DNA of 64,000 nt from contig NZ_CP042430.1 of assembly GCF_007970665.1 (NCBI RefSeq), forward strand, positions 2,542,001 through 2,606,000. The letters are read 5' to 3'. The translations under genes and the position numbers were made by a program. The number at the start of each line of letters is the position of its first letter. Position 1 is the first letter of the stretch. This stretch comes from Baekduia soli (GTDB taxonomy: Bacteria; Actinomycetota; Thermoleophilia; Solirubrobacterales; Solirubrobacteraceae). This document shows positions 23,227 to 31,625 of this stretch, piece after piece. The notes under the pieces are model-generated. The model did no database searches. It had not been told where the DNA came from and saw only the letters and a program-made list of their open reading frames with translations.

Positions 23227-24471
23227 TCATCGCCTGACCTGCGGCGAATAGGGGTCCAGTGCGACCGCGACGCGGCCAGCCGGGCTACGGTCCAGCGGTG
23301 TGTGGGCTGGGCGAATGGTCCCCGTCGGGCGTCGTGGCGCAGGTGCGTGGTCCAGGCCGTCGAGCCACGGTGACAGGTACCGGCCGTGGACCTTGTGCGA
23401 TGAGGACCACGGCTGGACCTCCGATGGGGGATCGGCTCCCGCATCACCGGGGATCGTGTGCTCGAGGTACTGAGCGCCATGACCGGTGAGCAGGCGCCCC
23501 CGCAAGACGGGTCGGAACGGCTGGGGCTCGATGGTGACACCGGCGCGCACGGCGAGCTGCTCGGCAATGGCATCGGCGAGCTGGCAGGCGATCCCACCCT
23601 GCTTGACCGGGAACGTGGTGCCGTCGCCGGCCGCGTAGACGTCGGGCAGACCCGGCACGCCTCCGCGATCGTCGATGATGGTGAATCCGAGCGCGTCAGC
23701 CGGCACCCCGGGAAGCCGCAGGCCTTCCATGATGGGAATCGTCACCAGGCGCTCGGCGTCAAGCCGCACTGCGCCGGGAAGCAACTCGAGAGCGCCATGG
23801 GCGGTTGCGCGGGCATGGGTCTCGCCGCAGAAGTCGATGCCCGCCCGGTCGAGCAGGTCGGTGACGGCGGCGCTCGCCGTCGGCCCGAAGACGGCCAAGG
23901 GCGTCGGCTCGGGCGAGAGGAGTTGGATGCGCAGGTCGTCGATGGCCATGCCGTGGACGGCCACCGAAGTCATGATCGCGAGCTCATAGAGCGGGAGCGG
24001 CCAGGTGATGCCCGGCGGGACCACGAACGCCACCGAGCGGGTCCAGTGCCCCTCCAGGTCGGCCAAGAGGTCATTGAACGCCGAGGAGGACTCATCCCCG
24101 GTGAAGGTCAGGGCTCGTCTGAAGGCCGTGCGATGCCGTGCCCCCGTGGCGAGTACGAGACAGTCGTGGTGCACCACGTCACCGCCGGCCAGGAGGACCG
24201 AGTGACGCTCGGCATCGACAGCGATCACCGAGTCGGCGACCAGCTGGGCCTCGACGTCGTCGGCGAGGTCGCTGAGTTCGTACCGCCGCCCATGGTCGGC
24301 CGAGAACGTCTGCGCGGTGCGTAGCGACCGGCATCGGAAGGCAGGATCTGGCGAGATGATCGTGAGCTCGACGAAGTCGGCGGCGAGGTCGTGCACGGCG
24401 AGCGCCAGTTCGACACCGGCCACACCTCCACCGGCGACGGTGATCCTGAGACGCTGAGAACGGGCGGACAT
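23227..24471 (-). CDS. FAD-dependent oxidoreductase, sulfide:quinone reductase/NDH-2-like
   Basis: 414 residues from ATG 24471 (GGGAG upstream). The N-terminal FAD motif is ITVAGGGVAGVELALAVHDL; LVLATGARHR is the second GxG region; VYAAGDGTTFPVKQGGIACQLADAIA near residue 300 is the FAD-binding ending seen in SQR and NDH-2 proteins. A Cys at DFCGETHA may be the redox thiol, but the usual SQR Cys pair is not clear. The promoter carries a motif A palindrome (24545-24570) shared with the divergent SufR-like regulator gene. Sulfide or quinone reduction is a reasonable guess given the region. Confidence 0.82.
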   Translation of the reverse strand: MSARSQRLRITVAGGGVAGVELALAVHDLAADFVELTIISPDPAFRCRSLRTAQTFSADHGRRYELSDLADDVEAQLVADSVIAVDAERHSVLLAGGDVVHHDCLVLATGARHRTAFRRALTFTGDESSSAFNDLLADLEGHWTRSVAFVVPPGITWPLPLYELAIMTSVAVHGMAIDDLRIQLLSPEPTPLAVFGPTASAAVTDLLDRAGIDFCGETHARATAHGALELLPGAVRLDAERLVTIPIMEGLRLPGVPADALGFTIIDDRGGVPGLPDVYAAGDGTTFPVKQGGIACQLADAIAEQLAVRAGVTIEPQPFRPVLRGRLLTGHGAQYLEHTIPGDAGADPPSEVQPWSSSHKVHGRYLSPWLDGLDHAPAPRRPTGTIRPAHTPLDRSPAGRVAVALDPYSPQVRR

Positions 24472-24544
24472 GGCGCGGAAGCTCCCGTGAGAAGGGATGA
24501 ACGGCGCAAGGTGAGTCTCGCACCGCGGCGTTTGGCCAGGACTG

Positions 24545-24570
24545 AATTTCACCAACCATACTGGTAAAAA
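24545..24570. promoter_or_regulatory. Motif A site 1: AATTTCACCA-N7-TGGTAAAAA palindrome
   Basis: ACCA (24551-24554) and TGGT (24562-24565) are separated by 7 bp and flanked by AATTTC and AAAAAC. It lies 74 bp from the SQR-like start and 101 bp from the SufR-like start, in the divergent promoter. The same arms, spacer and A/T flanks recur at 30237; weaker copies occur at 26614 and 32563. Confidence 0.65.
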
Positions 24571-24670
24571 CAAGGCGGAGCATGGCGGCGCCGAAGATCG
24601 TGCTGGCACCCGATGACGTTGACCCAGTCCACGTGGGGAAATACCCTGCCGATATGGCCCGGCGTCCTGC

Positions 24671-25393
24671 ATGGCAACACTGACGGCGATGGACGCACTC
24701 GCTGTTCCCCACGATGAGCTTGTCCAACCGACCCGTGCGCGGATCTTCGCACTGCTTTCGGACCTCGGACGTGCCGCCGGGACCGACGAGCTCGCCAAGG
24801 CACTGAAGCTGCATCCCAACGGCGTTCGGGTCCACCTCGACATCCTCGAGAACGGCGGCCTGGTCGTCCGCGAGCGCGTGCGCCAGCCACGGGGACGGCC
24901 GCGCGACGCATGGACGGTCAGCCCCACTGCACTCCCAGGGGGACACTCGCCCAGCGGGTATGCGGAGCTCGGACGCTGGCTGGTGCGCGTGCTGGCCAAT
25001 GCCAAGGTCGGGATCCGGGCGGTCGAGACGACGGGCCGTGAGATCGGCCGTGACCTGGCGCCACCACCGGCAGACGATGTGCACACGCCCGAGCAACGGC
25101 TGCACGGAGCGCTTGCCGCTCTCGGGTTTCAGCCAACTCGGTCGACCACCGCGGACGACCGGATGACGTACTGCCTTGGCAACTGTCCCTACCGCGCCGT
25201 CGCCCGCGAGCAGCAGTCGCTGGTGTGCGCGCTGCATCGCGGCATCACTCGTGGGCTGCTCGACGGGCTTGACCCCAAGACCAAGCTCGTCGGGTTCACC
25301 CCCAAGGATCCCGACGAGGCCGGCTGCCTCATCGAGCTACGCGGCCCGATGGCCAAGGACGCCACCCGGTCCCTGGGTGACGGTGAGCTCTAG
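24671..25393 (+). CDS. DeoR/SufR-like transcriptional regulator with a Cys-rich (Fe-S) C-terminal domain
   Basis: 240 residues. The N-terminal winged helix (about 18-80) includes TDELAKALKLHPNGVRVHLDILENGGLV. The C-terminal half holds four cysteines at 168, 172, 186 and 219 in MTYCLGNCPYRAVARE, LVCALHRG and EAGCLIEL. This layout matches SufR-type regulators that bind a 4Fe-4S cluster and sense iron, oxygen or NO. It is divergent from the SQR-like gene and is the best local candidate for the protein that reads motif A. An in-frame ATG at 24689 is an alternative start. Confidence 0.85.
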   Translation: MATLTAMDALAVPHDELVQPTRARIFALLSDLGRAAGTDELAKALKLHPNGVRVHLDILENGGLVVRERVRQPRGRPRDAWTVSPTALPGGHSPSGYAELGRWLVRVLANAKVGIRAVETTGREIGRDLAPPPADDVHTPEQRLHGALAALGFQPTRSTTADDRMTYCLGNCPYRAVAREQQSLVCALHRGITRGLLDGLDPKTKLVGFTPKDPDEAGCLIELRGPMAKDATRSLGDGEL

Positions 25394-25552
25394 ACGATGT
25401 GCCGCGCCGAGCGCCGGCAGCACGCGCGTCAAGACGGCCATCGCCGACCGGGATGGAGCCGCGGTGCGCGCCCGCGTGGAGCGCAGGGTCGTCGGGGCCC
25501 GCGCCGGCGCCAGACGGACACATGGAGGCTGTGAGAAGGCGATGATGGCGTC

Positions 25553-25747
25553 ATGAGCGAGACGGCAGTTGAGGTCCTCGAGCGCTGGGAGGCACATGGC
25601 GCCCTATGGCGGCTGTGCTGGCGCAGCGAGAAGGAGGCGGTGGTCGATCTGTGCGCCTGCACCGGCGAACTCATGGATCAGGTGCGCTCGGCCGACCCTG
25701 AGCTGCTCGCCTACCTGGACCGGCGTCGGTCATCGGAGGACGACTGA
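25553..25747 (+). CDS. Small hypothetical protein (64 aa)
   Basis: 64 residues, acidic and helical, including EVLERWEAHGALWRLCWRSE and LCACTGELMDQVRSADPELL. No signal peptide or membrane span. This type of short protein is common near redox genes in actinobacteria. The 3' end overlaps the convergent neighbour by 37 bp. Function unknown. Confidence 0.6.
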   Translation: MSETAVEVLERWEAHGALWRLCWRSEKEAVVDLCACTGELMDQVRSADPELLAYLDRRRSSEDD

Positions 25748-26241
25748 ACCTGCAGCCCGACGATGGCCAGCTCGATCGCCTCACGCAGGTCATCGACGGG
25801 GTCGGCGGCTGATCGGTACAGCGGCCCGCAGCCGTCGACGAGCAGCAGCCGGACGCGCGCGAGGCCGCAGACATCGATCGGCCCGGGATCCGACAGCGCC
25901 GCCGCCAGCCGCTGGAGCTCGCCTGCGACGCGGTCGAGCCTTCGGGCGCTCAGGATCGCCCAGCGGCTGGCCCACGGCGCAGGGCGTCCCGCCATGAGCA
26001 CGAGCGTCTCGACGCTTGAGCGCAGCGCGACACGCTGGTCATGAGCGGTCAGTGCCTGCGCGCGGAGTGCAAGTGCAACGCCGCTCTCCGGGGGCGTCCC
26101 AGCGGCCAGCGCCCGATCTAGGCGGTCTCTGCGACAGAACGCCAACAGCCGCCCGACCGCTCCAGCACGGCGGACGACCAGCGCGCCGCTCACCTCATCC
26201 GCACAGAGGATGATCGAACATCGCATCCTGACGATGGCCAT
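25711..26241 (-). CDS. Hypothetical protein (176 aa)
   Basis: 176 residues, soluble, Leu/Ala/Arg-rich and mainly helical, with no recognised domain. It contains a pair of similar helical segments (RLDRALAAGTPPES..., RRLDRVAGELQRLAAAL) and DVCGLARVRLLLVDGCGPLYRSAADPVDDL. It reads convergently with the 64-residue gene. Possibly regulatory or an accessory of the oxidase cluster; no function can be assigned. Confidence 0.6.
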   Translation of the reverse strand: MAIVRMRCSIILCADEVSGALVVRRAGAVGRLLAFCRRDRLDRALAAGTPPESGVALALRAQALTAHDQRVALRSSVETLVLMAGRPAPWASRWAILSARRLDRVAGELQRLAAALSDPGPIDVCGLARVRLLLVDGCGPLYRSAADPVDDLREAIELAIVGLQVQSSSDDRRRSR

Positions 26242-26264
26242 GGGGATCCGCGTGGGGGCCGTGC

Positions 26265-26396
26265 TCAGAGAAGCGACGCCCCCGCGATCAGCAGCCCGGC
26301 CGCGGTAGGCCCGCCGGGCGGCGGAAGCGGGTCCGGGCGTTCCTGACGGTGCAAGAGGTCATAGGCATCGTGTGCTTGATCAGGAGCCTCAGTCAT
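26265..26396 (-). CDS. Small protein (43 aa) upstream of the oxidase genes
   Basis: A 43-residue frame, MTEAPDQAHDAYDLLHRQER followed by a proline-rich turn and a short hydrophobic C-terminus (TAAGLLIAGASLL). The polar head with one short tail helix resembles small oxidase accessory or assembly peptides, but no family is recognised and the ribosome site is weak. It lies on the same strand as the 176-residue gene and upstream of it. Confidence 0.35.
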   Translation of the reverse strand: MTEAPDQAHDAYDLLHRQERPDPLPPPGGPTAAGLLIAGASLL

Positions 26397-26613
26397 GTCA
26401 CCAGGATGCAGGACCGGCCGGGCCGAGGCCATGGCGAGGATCCCCCATCTGGGAGCGGCCGGGCACCCATTTCACCGGCCCTCTCGGTCGCGACGGCGGG
26501 CCGCAGGCCGAGTGGTCGCCGATTGGGTCCGGACTCTGCTCGTCGCGCGCCACCGGTCTGGCCCCGGACGTAGATTTCTCCCACGCGCGTTGTGGAAAGA
26601 CTGGCAGGGTGGT

Positions 26614-26637
26614 AATTTCCCACTCAGACTGGATAAA
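26614..26637. promoter_or_regulatory. Motif A site 3: ATTTCCCA-N7-TGGATAAA upstream of coxB
   Basis: CCCA (26619-26622) and TGGA (26630-26633) with a 7-bp spacer and AATTT/TAAA flanks. The match to the strong sites is CCA-N7-TGG plus A/T flanks; the next base in each arm differs. It lies 66 bp before the ATG of the oxidase subunit II gene. Confidence 0.45.
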
Positions 26638-26657
26638 CCACCAGGCGAGGAGTCGAC

Positions 26658-26699
26658 ATGACGGTGGGACGGATCGACGACCGGCGTTGCGGTCCCTGA
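26658..26699 (+). CDS. Possible 13-residue leader peptide ahead of coxB
   Basis: ATG 26658 has a good ribosome site (GCGAGGAG) and encodes MTVGRIDDRRCGP before a TGA that ends one base ahead of the GTG/ATG start region of subunit II (TGAGTGATGG). The subunit II start has no ribosome site of its own, so its translation may depend on coupling from this short frame. The peptide itself may have no function. Confidence 0.35.
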   Translation: MTVGRIDDRRCGP

Positions 26700-26702
26700 G
26701 TG

Positions 26703-27503
26703 ATGGCCTCGGTTGCTCCGCGCCTCCCGGCCGTCGCCCTGATCACGGTCATCGCCTACGCGTTCGACTGCGACTTCGCGGCCGCCGGGGCGTTGTTGCC
26801 CGAGCGTGGGGGTTCGCCGAATGCCGACCGCATCGCATCCCTGTACACCGTCGTCCTCATCCTGGCAGCCGTAGTCTTCGTGGGGGTGACGGTGGCGTTG
26901 GCGTTCGCGCTTGTGCGCTATCGCTCGACCCGTAGTCCGACCGCCGCGCAGATCCGGGGAAACACGAGGCTCGAGATCGCTTGGACGGTCGCGGCGACGG
27001 GTCTGATCGTCTTCATCGCGGTGTTCTCGCTGACGAAGTTCGGGGCCATCGAACATCCCGACAGAGCGGAGGCCAACCCGGCCGCCGCGTCGGAGGCGGG
27101 AATAGGCGACGCCGGACACGGAGTGCTCCACATCCGCGTCGTAGGCCGCCAGTACATCTGGATGTTCCAATATCCAAACGGGGCCACCTCCTTTCAAGAG
27201 ATGGTGGCACCGGTCGGCGTGACCGTCGAGCTGGACATCAGTTCGCGCGACGTCGCGCACTCGTGGTGGATCCCGAAGCTCGGTGGGAAGTTCGATGCGA
27301 TCCCGGGCTATGTGAGCCACACGTGGTTTCGGCTGGAGCGAGCAGGTCTCTATCGCGGCCAGTGCGCGGAGCTCTGTGGACGCAACCATGCCGACATGAC
27401 CGCCCAGGTGCGCGCCGTCGCGCCGGCTGAGTACGCGAGATGGGTCGCGCGACAGAAACGGCTGATCGCAGCGGCCGACCGAGCGAGGGATGATTCGCGA
27501 TGA
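26703..27503 (+). CDS. ctaC: Cytochrome c oxidase subunit II
   Basis: About 266 residues. An N-terminal hydrophobic segment serves as a signal, two transmembrane helices follow (near residues 48-75 and 95-120), then an extracytoplasmic cupredoxin domain. CuA ligands are visible in SSRDVAHSWWIPKL, GQCAELCGRNHADM (two Cys, His, Met). VGRQYIWMFQYPNG is the aromatic electron-entry region. It passes electrons from cytochrome c to subunit I. It overlaps ctaD by 4 bp. A GTG one codon upstream is an alternative start. Confidence 0.93.
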   Translation: MASVAPRLPAVALITVIAYAFDCDFAAAGALLPERGGSPNADRIASLYTVVLILAAVVFVGVTVALAFALVRYRSTRSPTAAQIRGNTRLEIAWTVAATGLIVFIAVFSLTKFGAIEHPDRAEANPAAASEAGIGDAGHGVLHIRVVGRQYIWMFQYPNGATSFQEMVAPVGVTVELDISSRDVAHSWWIPKLGGKFDAIPGYVSHTWFRLERAGLYRGQCAELCGRNHADMTAQVRAVAPAEYARWVARQKRLIAAADRARDDSR

Positions 27504-29188
27504 GCACCAGGACCTCGCTCGACGTGCGTATCGGGACCGGCGTCCCCCTGCTCGTGGCCGACCGTGTCGACCCGCCGACGCGCCACGGGTGGGTGGGCTG
27601 GGTCACGACCACCGATCACAAGCGCATTGGGATCCTGTATCTCGTGACGGCGTTCGGGTTCATGGCCCTGGGCGGCATCGAGGCTCTCCTCATGCGCACG
27701 CAGCTGGCGCAGCCGGGCAACACCGTGCTGAGTCCGCAGGCCTACAACGAGGTCTTGACCATGCACGGGACCACCATGGTCTTCCTGGTCGTGATGCCGT
27801 TGTGGGCGGGGTTCGCCAACTACGTCGTGCCGCTGCAGATCGGTGCGCGCGACATGGCATTCCCGAAGATGAACGCGTTCTCCTACTGGATGTACGTCGC
27901 CGGCGGGATCGTCTTCTACGGCTCGGTGTTCTTCAGTCCGCCCGAAGCAGGTTGGACGTCCTACACGCCGCTGTCATCGGGGCCCTACATTCCGGGCAAC
28001 GGCACCGACGCGTGGATCTATCTGATCCATCTGACCGGCATCAGCTCGATCCTGGGATCGCTGAACATCATGGTCACGATCAGCAACATGCGAGCACGAG
28101 GCATGGGCTGGGGCCGACTGCCGTTGTTCTGCTGGTCGATGGTCGCACAGGCGGTCATGATCCTGCTGACGTTGCCGGTCATCGCGGGTGCGGTGACGTT
28201 GCTGCTCACCGATCGCCACTTCGGAACGTGTTTCTATGATCCCCACTGTGGTGGGTCGGCGCTGCTGTGGCAGCATCTGTTCTGGTTCTTCGGGCATCCC
28301 GAGGTCTACATCATGATCTTGCCGGCCTTCGGGGTCATCTCCGAGGTGCTGCCGGTCTTTGCCCGTAAGCCCATCTTCGGATACAAGGCCATCGCTGCGT
28401 CGAGCTTGGGAATCGCGTTCTTGTCGATGCTCGTCTGGGCCCATCACATGTTCGCAACGCCGCTGCCGGCGATCGCGCTTGCGTTCTTCATGTTGACCTC
28501 GATGCTCATCGCGATTCCGACGGGCGTGAAGATCCTCAACTGGATCGCCACGCTGTTTCGCGGCTCGATCGTCTTTCGCACGCCCTTGTACTTCGCGGCC
28601 GGGTTCCTGGTGCTGTTCACGCTGGGCGGGATCACCGGCGTGATGCTGGCCATCTACCCGATCGACCGGCAGGTCACCGACACGTACTTCGTCGTCGCGC
28701 ATTTCCACTTCGTGCTGGTCGCGGGAGCCGTGTCGGGGATCATGGCAGCGCTGTACTACTGGTTTCCCAAGATGACAGGACGCTTCCTGTCGGAGCGCAT
28801 GGGCAAACTCTCGTTCTGGTTGCAGTTCGTGGGGTTCCTGGCGACGTTTCTGATCCAGCACTCGCTCGGGCTGTCCGGGATGCCGAGACGCGTGTACAGC
28901 TACCGAGCCGACACCGGCTGGGGAGTGGACAACCTCATCTCGACCATCGGCGCCTTCATCCTGGCCACCGGCGTCCTGCTCACCTTGGTCAACGTCATGT
29001 GGAGCCTACGGACCGGCGCGAAGGCCGGGCCCGACCCTTGGAAGGCAAACACCCTGGAATGGTTCGCGCCTTCGCCGCCACCGGCCCACAACTTCGACGT
29101 GACTCCTGTTGTGCGCTCCGTCGAGCCGATGCGCGAGCTGCGGCGTCAGATTCGCACAGCGCACCGAAGCGGAGACGGAGATGAGTGA
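27500..29188 (+). CDS. ctaD: Cytochrome c oxidase subunit I (aa3 type)
   Basis: 562 residues and 12 transmembrane helices. The low-spin heme ligand is in TMHGTTMVFLVVMPLWAGFANYVVPL. The binuclear centre has WFFGHPEVYI (His-Glu and cross-linked Tyr, A-type K channel), VWAHHMF (CuB His pair), and the heme ligands in FVVAHFHFVLVAGAV. It is the oxygen-reducing, proton-pumping core. Subunit III and a heme-assembly gene are not seen in the window. It overlaps both neighbours, so it sits in a tight coxBA-type operon. Confidence 0.95.
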   Translation: MSTRTSLDVRIGTGVPLLVADRVDPPTRHGWVGWVTTTDHKRIGILYLVTAFGFMALGGIEALLMRTQLAQPGNTVLSPQAYNEVLTMHGTTMVFLVVMPLWAGFANYVVPLQIGARDMAFPKMNAFSYWMYVAGGIVFYGSVFFSPPEAGWTSYTPLSSGPYIPGNGTDAWIYLIHLTGISSILGSLNIMVTISNMRARGMGWGRLPLFCWSMVAQAVMILLTLPVIAGAVTLLLTDRHFGTCFYDPHCGGSALLWQHLFWFFGHPEVYIMILPAFGVISEVLPVFARKPIFGYKAIAASSLGIAFLSMLVWAHHMFATPLPAIALAFFMLTSMLIAIPTGVKILNWIATLFRGSIVFRTPLYFAAGFLVLFTLGGITGVMLAIYPIDRQVTDTYFVVAHFHFVLVAGAVSGIMAALYYWFPKMTGRFLSERMGKLSFWLQFVGFLATFLIQHSLGLSGMPRRVYSYRADTGWGVDNLISTIGAFILATGVLLTLVNVMWSLRTGAKAGPDPWKANTLEWFAPSPPPAHNFDVTPVVRSVEPMRELRRQIRTAHRSGDGDE

Positions 29189-29498
29189 CCTCGGGCTGGC
29201 CCTGATGCTGCTCGCGCTGCATCTGGTGGCGATCGGCGCGGGCGGCGGACTGCTCGTCCTGGCATGGCTGAGCGATACCACCGAGCAGTGGCCCGACGCG
29301 GGCTCCGACGGGCCAGGCGGCGGTCCGGGCATCCCGCCTGACCCGCCAGGCGACAGCGGATCGACCGGGCCGCCGCTCGCCCGCTCCGAGCGTTCTCCGA
29401 TGCGGCTACGGACGCAGCGGACGCTGCCGCGTCGGCAGGCGCCCAGGAGACGACATCGGCCTCATGTCCCAGCGCCAGGACCGGCGCGGCGTCGGTGA
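29181..29498 (+). CDS. Small membrane protein following ctaD
   Basis: 105 residues from ATG 29181 (GGAGACGGAG ribosome site; 8-bp overlap with ctaD). One N-terminal transmembrane helix (LALMLLALHLVAIGAGGGLL) is followed by a low-complexity Gly/Pro/Asp linker and an Arg-rich tail. It may be a small oxidase subunit. The tail from about residue 70 on looks non-conserved and may be read-through of a damaged 3' end. Confidence 0.6.
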   Translation: MSDLGLALMLLALHLVAIGAGGGLLVLAWLSDTTEQWPDAGSDGPGGGPGIPPDPPGDSGSTGPPLARSERSPMRLRTQRTLPRRQAPRRRHRPHVPAPGPARRR

Positions 29499-29523
29499 GC
29501 AGGCGCGCGGCGCCAGGCCGACC

Positions 29524-30042
29524 TCACGGTGCGGGAAGCGCGCCGGCCAGGCCGGCCCCGACGAAGACACTGATCGCGAGGAACATCAGAAGCGTGACGT
29601 ATCCCGTCTTGAGCACGGTGATGTGCCGATCGGGTGCGACCTCGCGCAGCCGCATGCCGAAGAGCGCAAGGGAGGCCAGCAGGGCAGCGCTCCCGACCAG
29701 GACTCCAGCGGTCAGGCCGGCAAGGTCGGCGACCGCGACGAGCATGGTTCCCCCGTTCCAGAGCAGCGCCTTCGCCTGCGTCGGCGCCTCGCCGGGGCTC
29801 CGTGGAGCGGCACTACCGCTGACCGCGGTCAACCCGGCGCCGAGCAGCCACTGGGAGGCGCCGCCCACCAGCCCGAGGAAGGCCACCAGCCACCACCCGC
29901 GGGTGATCGGCACGACGCTGTGCGCGATGCTCACGCCCGCCGCCGCAACCAGATAGGTGCAAGACCCGATCAGCAGCGGTCGCTCGAGGTCCGCTGCGCG
30001 GATGCCGCAGCCTCGCATGCCGGGTGAGGTCCTGACCGTCAT
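29524..30042 (-). CDS. Half-size polytopic membrane protein, paralogous to the N-terminal half of the 30.3 kb gene
   Basis: 172 residues with five or so hydrophobic helices: ERPLLIGSCTYLVAAAGVSI, GWWLVAFLGLVGGASQWLLG, LWNGGTMLVAVADLAGL, and others. The pattern HL/FLGLVGGASQxLLGAG...LWNxGxxLVAV is shared with the N-terminal half of the neighbouring NnrS-like gene. It overlaps the DUF488 fragment by 4 bp (ATGA). It may be a separate subunit or the left half of a split duplicate. Function unknown. Confidence 0.7.
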   Translation of the reverse strand: MTVRTSPGMRGCGIRAADLERPLLIGSCTYLVAAAGVSIAHSVVPITRGWWLVAFLGLVGGASQWLLGAGLTAVSGSAAPRSPGEAPTQAKALLWNGGTMLVAVADLAGLTAGVLVGSAALLASLALFGMRLREVAPDRHITVLKTGYVTLLMFLAISVFVGAGLAGALPAP

Positions 30043-30191
30043 GGCCGCGGCACTGGGCGACGCTGGATCGCTTCCAGTGCCGCGCGCTCCTTCGTGATCC
30101 GGCGCGGCCAGACGTGGTCGATCGGGACCCGGTAGCGGTCGTCGTCCTCGCGCGGGTCGTAGATCCGCTTCACCCGGACATCTGGAGTCAT
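30039..30191 (-). pseudogene. N-terminal fragment of a DUF488 protein
   Basis: 50 residues from ATG 30191: VRVKRIYDPREDDDRYRVPIDHVWPRRITKERAALE. The family normally has [27 protein letters not shown]...KERAALD followed by 70 more residues, which are missing here. It ends in an ATGA overlap with the half-size membrane gene, so it is either a truncated relic or a short domain kept for coupling. A longer frame starting at 30254 would begin inside the motif A palindrome. Confidence 0.6.
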
Positions 30192-30236
30192 AGGTCGCCG
30201 CCAGTCCTCGCTGAGGGTCGATCGTCGTGGCCCCAG

Positions 30237-30262
30237 AATTTTACCATCAAGCATGGTGAAAA
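30237..30262. promoter_or_regulatory. Motif A site 2: AATTTTACCA-N7-TGGTGAAAA palindrome
   Basis: ACCA (30243-30246), 7-bp spacer, TGGT (30254-30257), flanked by AATTTT and GAAAA. It is the closest match to site 1 at 24545. It lies in the divergent region between the DUF488/half-size membrane gene (46 bp upstream of ATG 30191) and the NnrS-like gene. Confidence 0.65.
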
Positions 30263-30335
30263 GGCGAGCCTGCTGGGTAGACTACGAGGGGATGGTGCTC
30301 GCCTCACGCCCTTGGCGTTCGTCCGACCCCGCGCG

Positions 30336-31625
30336 GTGACTTCCGAGCCGACTCCCGGACGTTGCCGGCGTCGGCCGACCGATCCGGGTGCTCCGCGGCC
30401 GAGCGACCTGCTGGCGGCGTTCTTCGTCTGCGGCGTCTCGTTCTTGGCGGCGGGCGCGACGGCCGCGATCGCCCATGAGCTCATCGGCGCTCCCTGGTTG
30501 CGCTGGCTGTCGCTGCACCTCGCGATGTTGGGCGGCGTGTCGCAGTTGATCCTCGGGGCCGGCCAGTTCTTCACCGGCGCCTTCCTGGCCACGAGCCCGC
30601 CGTCGCGCCGGTTGGTCGGAGCCCAGCTCGCCGTGTGGAACAGCGGTGTGATCCTCGTTGCCGTGGGTGTGCCGAGTGGCGATCCCGCCCTCGTGGATGC
30701 CGGCGCCGCACTTGTCGCTGTGGGCCTCGTGCTGTTCGCCGCGGCGCTGCGCGGTATGCAGAGACGGTCCTTGCAGCAGGCGAGATGGGCTGTGCGCTGG
30801 TACCAGGCGTGCGCCGCCTGTCTGGGAGCGGGCGCCCTGCTCGGCGTCGCGATGGCCCGGGGTGCGGCTTGGCCGTACGGATCATTGCTGGGAGCCCATC
30901 TCGCGCTCAACGTGGCCGGCTGGATGGGAACCGCCATCGTCGGGACCCTGCACACGTTCTTTCCCTCGCTGACGCAGACCCGGCTTCGGCGCCCCGGCCT
31001 CCAGGGGCCCACCTTCGTGCTGTGGACGGCCGGAGCCGGGACGCTGGCCGGCGGCGCCGCCTTCGGCGTCGACGCCGTCATGCTCGCGGGCTGGCTGGGG
31101 CTCGGCCTGGCCGCCGGCCTGCTGTGCGTGAATCTGTTCGCCTCCTGGCGCAGCGCGCCGGTCGCGCTGGCACTCCCGGCCCGGCTCATCGCGCTGGCGC
31201 AGGTCTTCCTGGTCACCGGGATCCTCGTCGCGCTCGCGGTGGCCGTCGGGCGCGGGGGAGGGGCACCCTTCGTGGGGGAGGCGCGATCGTCGGTGGCCAT
31301 CCTGCTGTTGGTGGGATGGGTCGGCCTCACCGTGGCCGGGTCGCTGCTGCACCTGCTTGCCGTCCTCGGGCGCGTCCGCGACCTCCGGCGTGTCATCGCC
31401 GGGCCTCGGCCGATCGGCGACCGTCTGCTCCTCACGGCTGCTTCGGCGATGGTGATCGTGCCGGCGCTCGGGGATCCTGCCGGCGTGCGCGTCGCGGGCA
31501 CGGCGGGCCGGACCCTCGCGGTCCTGGTGGCCGGGGTCCTGGGAGGCCGGGTCGCGATGCTTCTGATCCGGGCCCTCGGATCGAGCCCACAGCGGCGATC
31601 GCCGGCCAAGACGCGCTCGCCATGA
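30336..31625 (+). CDS. NnrS/heme-copper-like polytopic membrane protein
   Basis: About 430 residues with about 12 transmembrane helices. Conserved His positions occur in LHLAMLGGVSQLILGAGQ and GAHLALNVAGWMGTAIVGTLHTFFPSLTQTR; the latter resembles an AHLHLNLLGWVGLTVLGTL segment of actinobacterial heme-copper-like membrane proteins near nitrite reductases. Such proteins relate to NO metabolism or copper/heme handling. GTG 30336 is my start choice; TTG 30312 is also in frame, and neither has a clear ribosome site. It overlaps the hemerythrin gene by 4 bp (ATGA). Confidence 0.72.
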   Translation: MTSEPTPGRCRRRPTDPGAPRPSDLLAAFFVCGVSFLAAGATAAIAHELIGAPWLRWLSLHLAMLGGVSQLILGAGQFFTGAFLATSPPSRRLVGAQLAVWNSGVILVAVGVPSGDPALVDAGAALVAVGLVLFAAALRGMQRRSLQQARWAVRWYQACAACLGAGALLGVAMARGAAWPYGSLLGAHLALNVAGWMGTAIVGTLHTFFPSLTQTRLRRPGLQGPTFVLWTAGAGTLAGGAAFGVDAVMLAGWLGLGLAAGLLCVNLFASWRSAPVALALPARLIALAQVFLVTGILVALAVAVGRGGGAPFVGEARSSVAILLLVGWVGLTVAGSLLHLLAVLGRVRDLRRVIAGPRPIGDRLLLTAASAMVIVPALGDPAGVRVAGTAGRTLAVLVAGVLGGRVAMLLIRALGSSPQRRSPAKTRSP

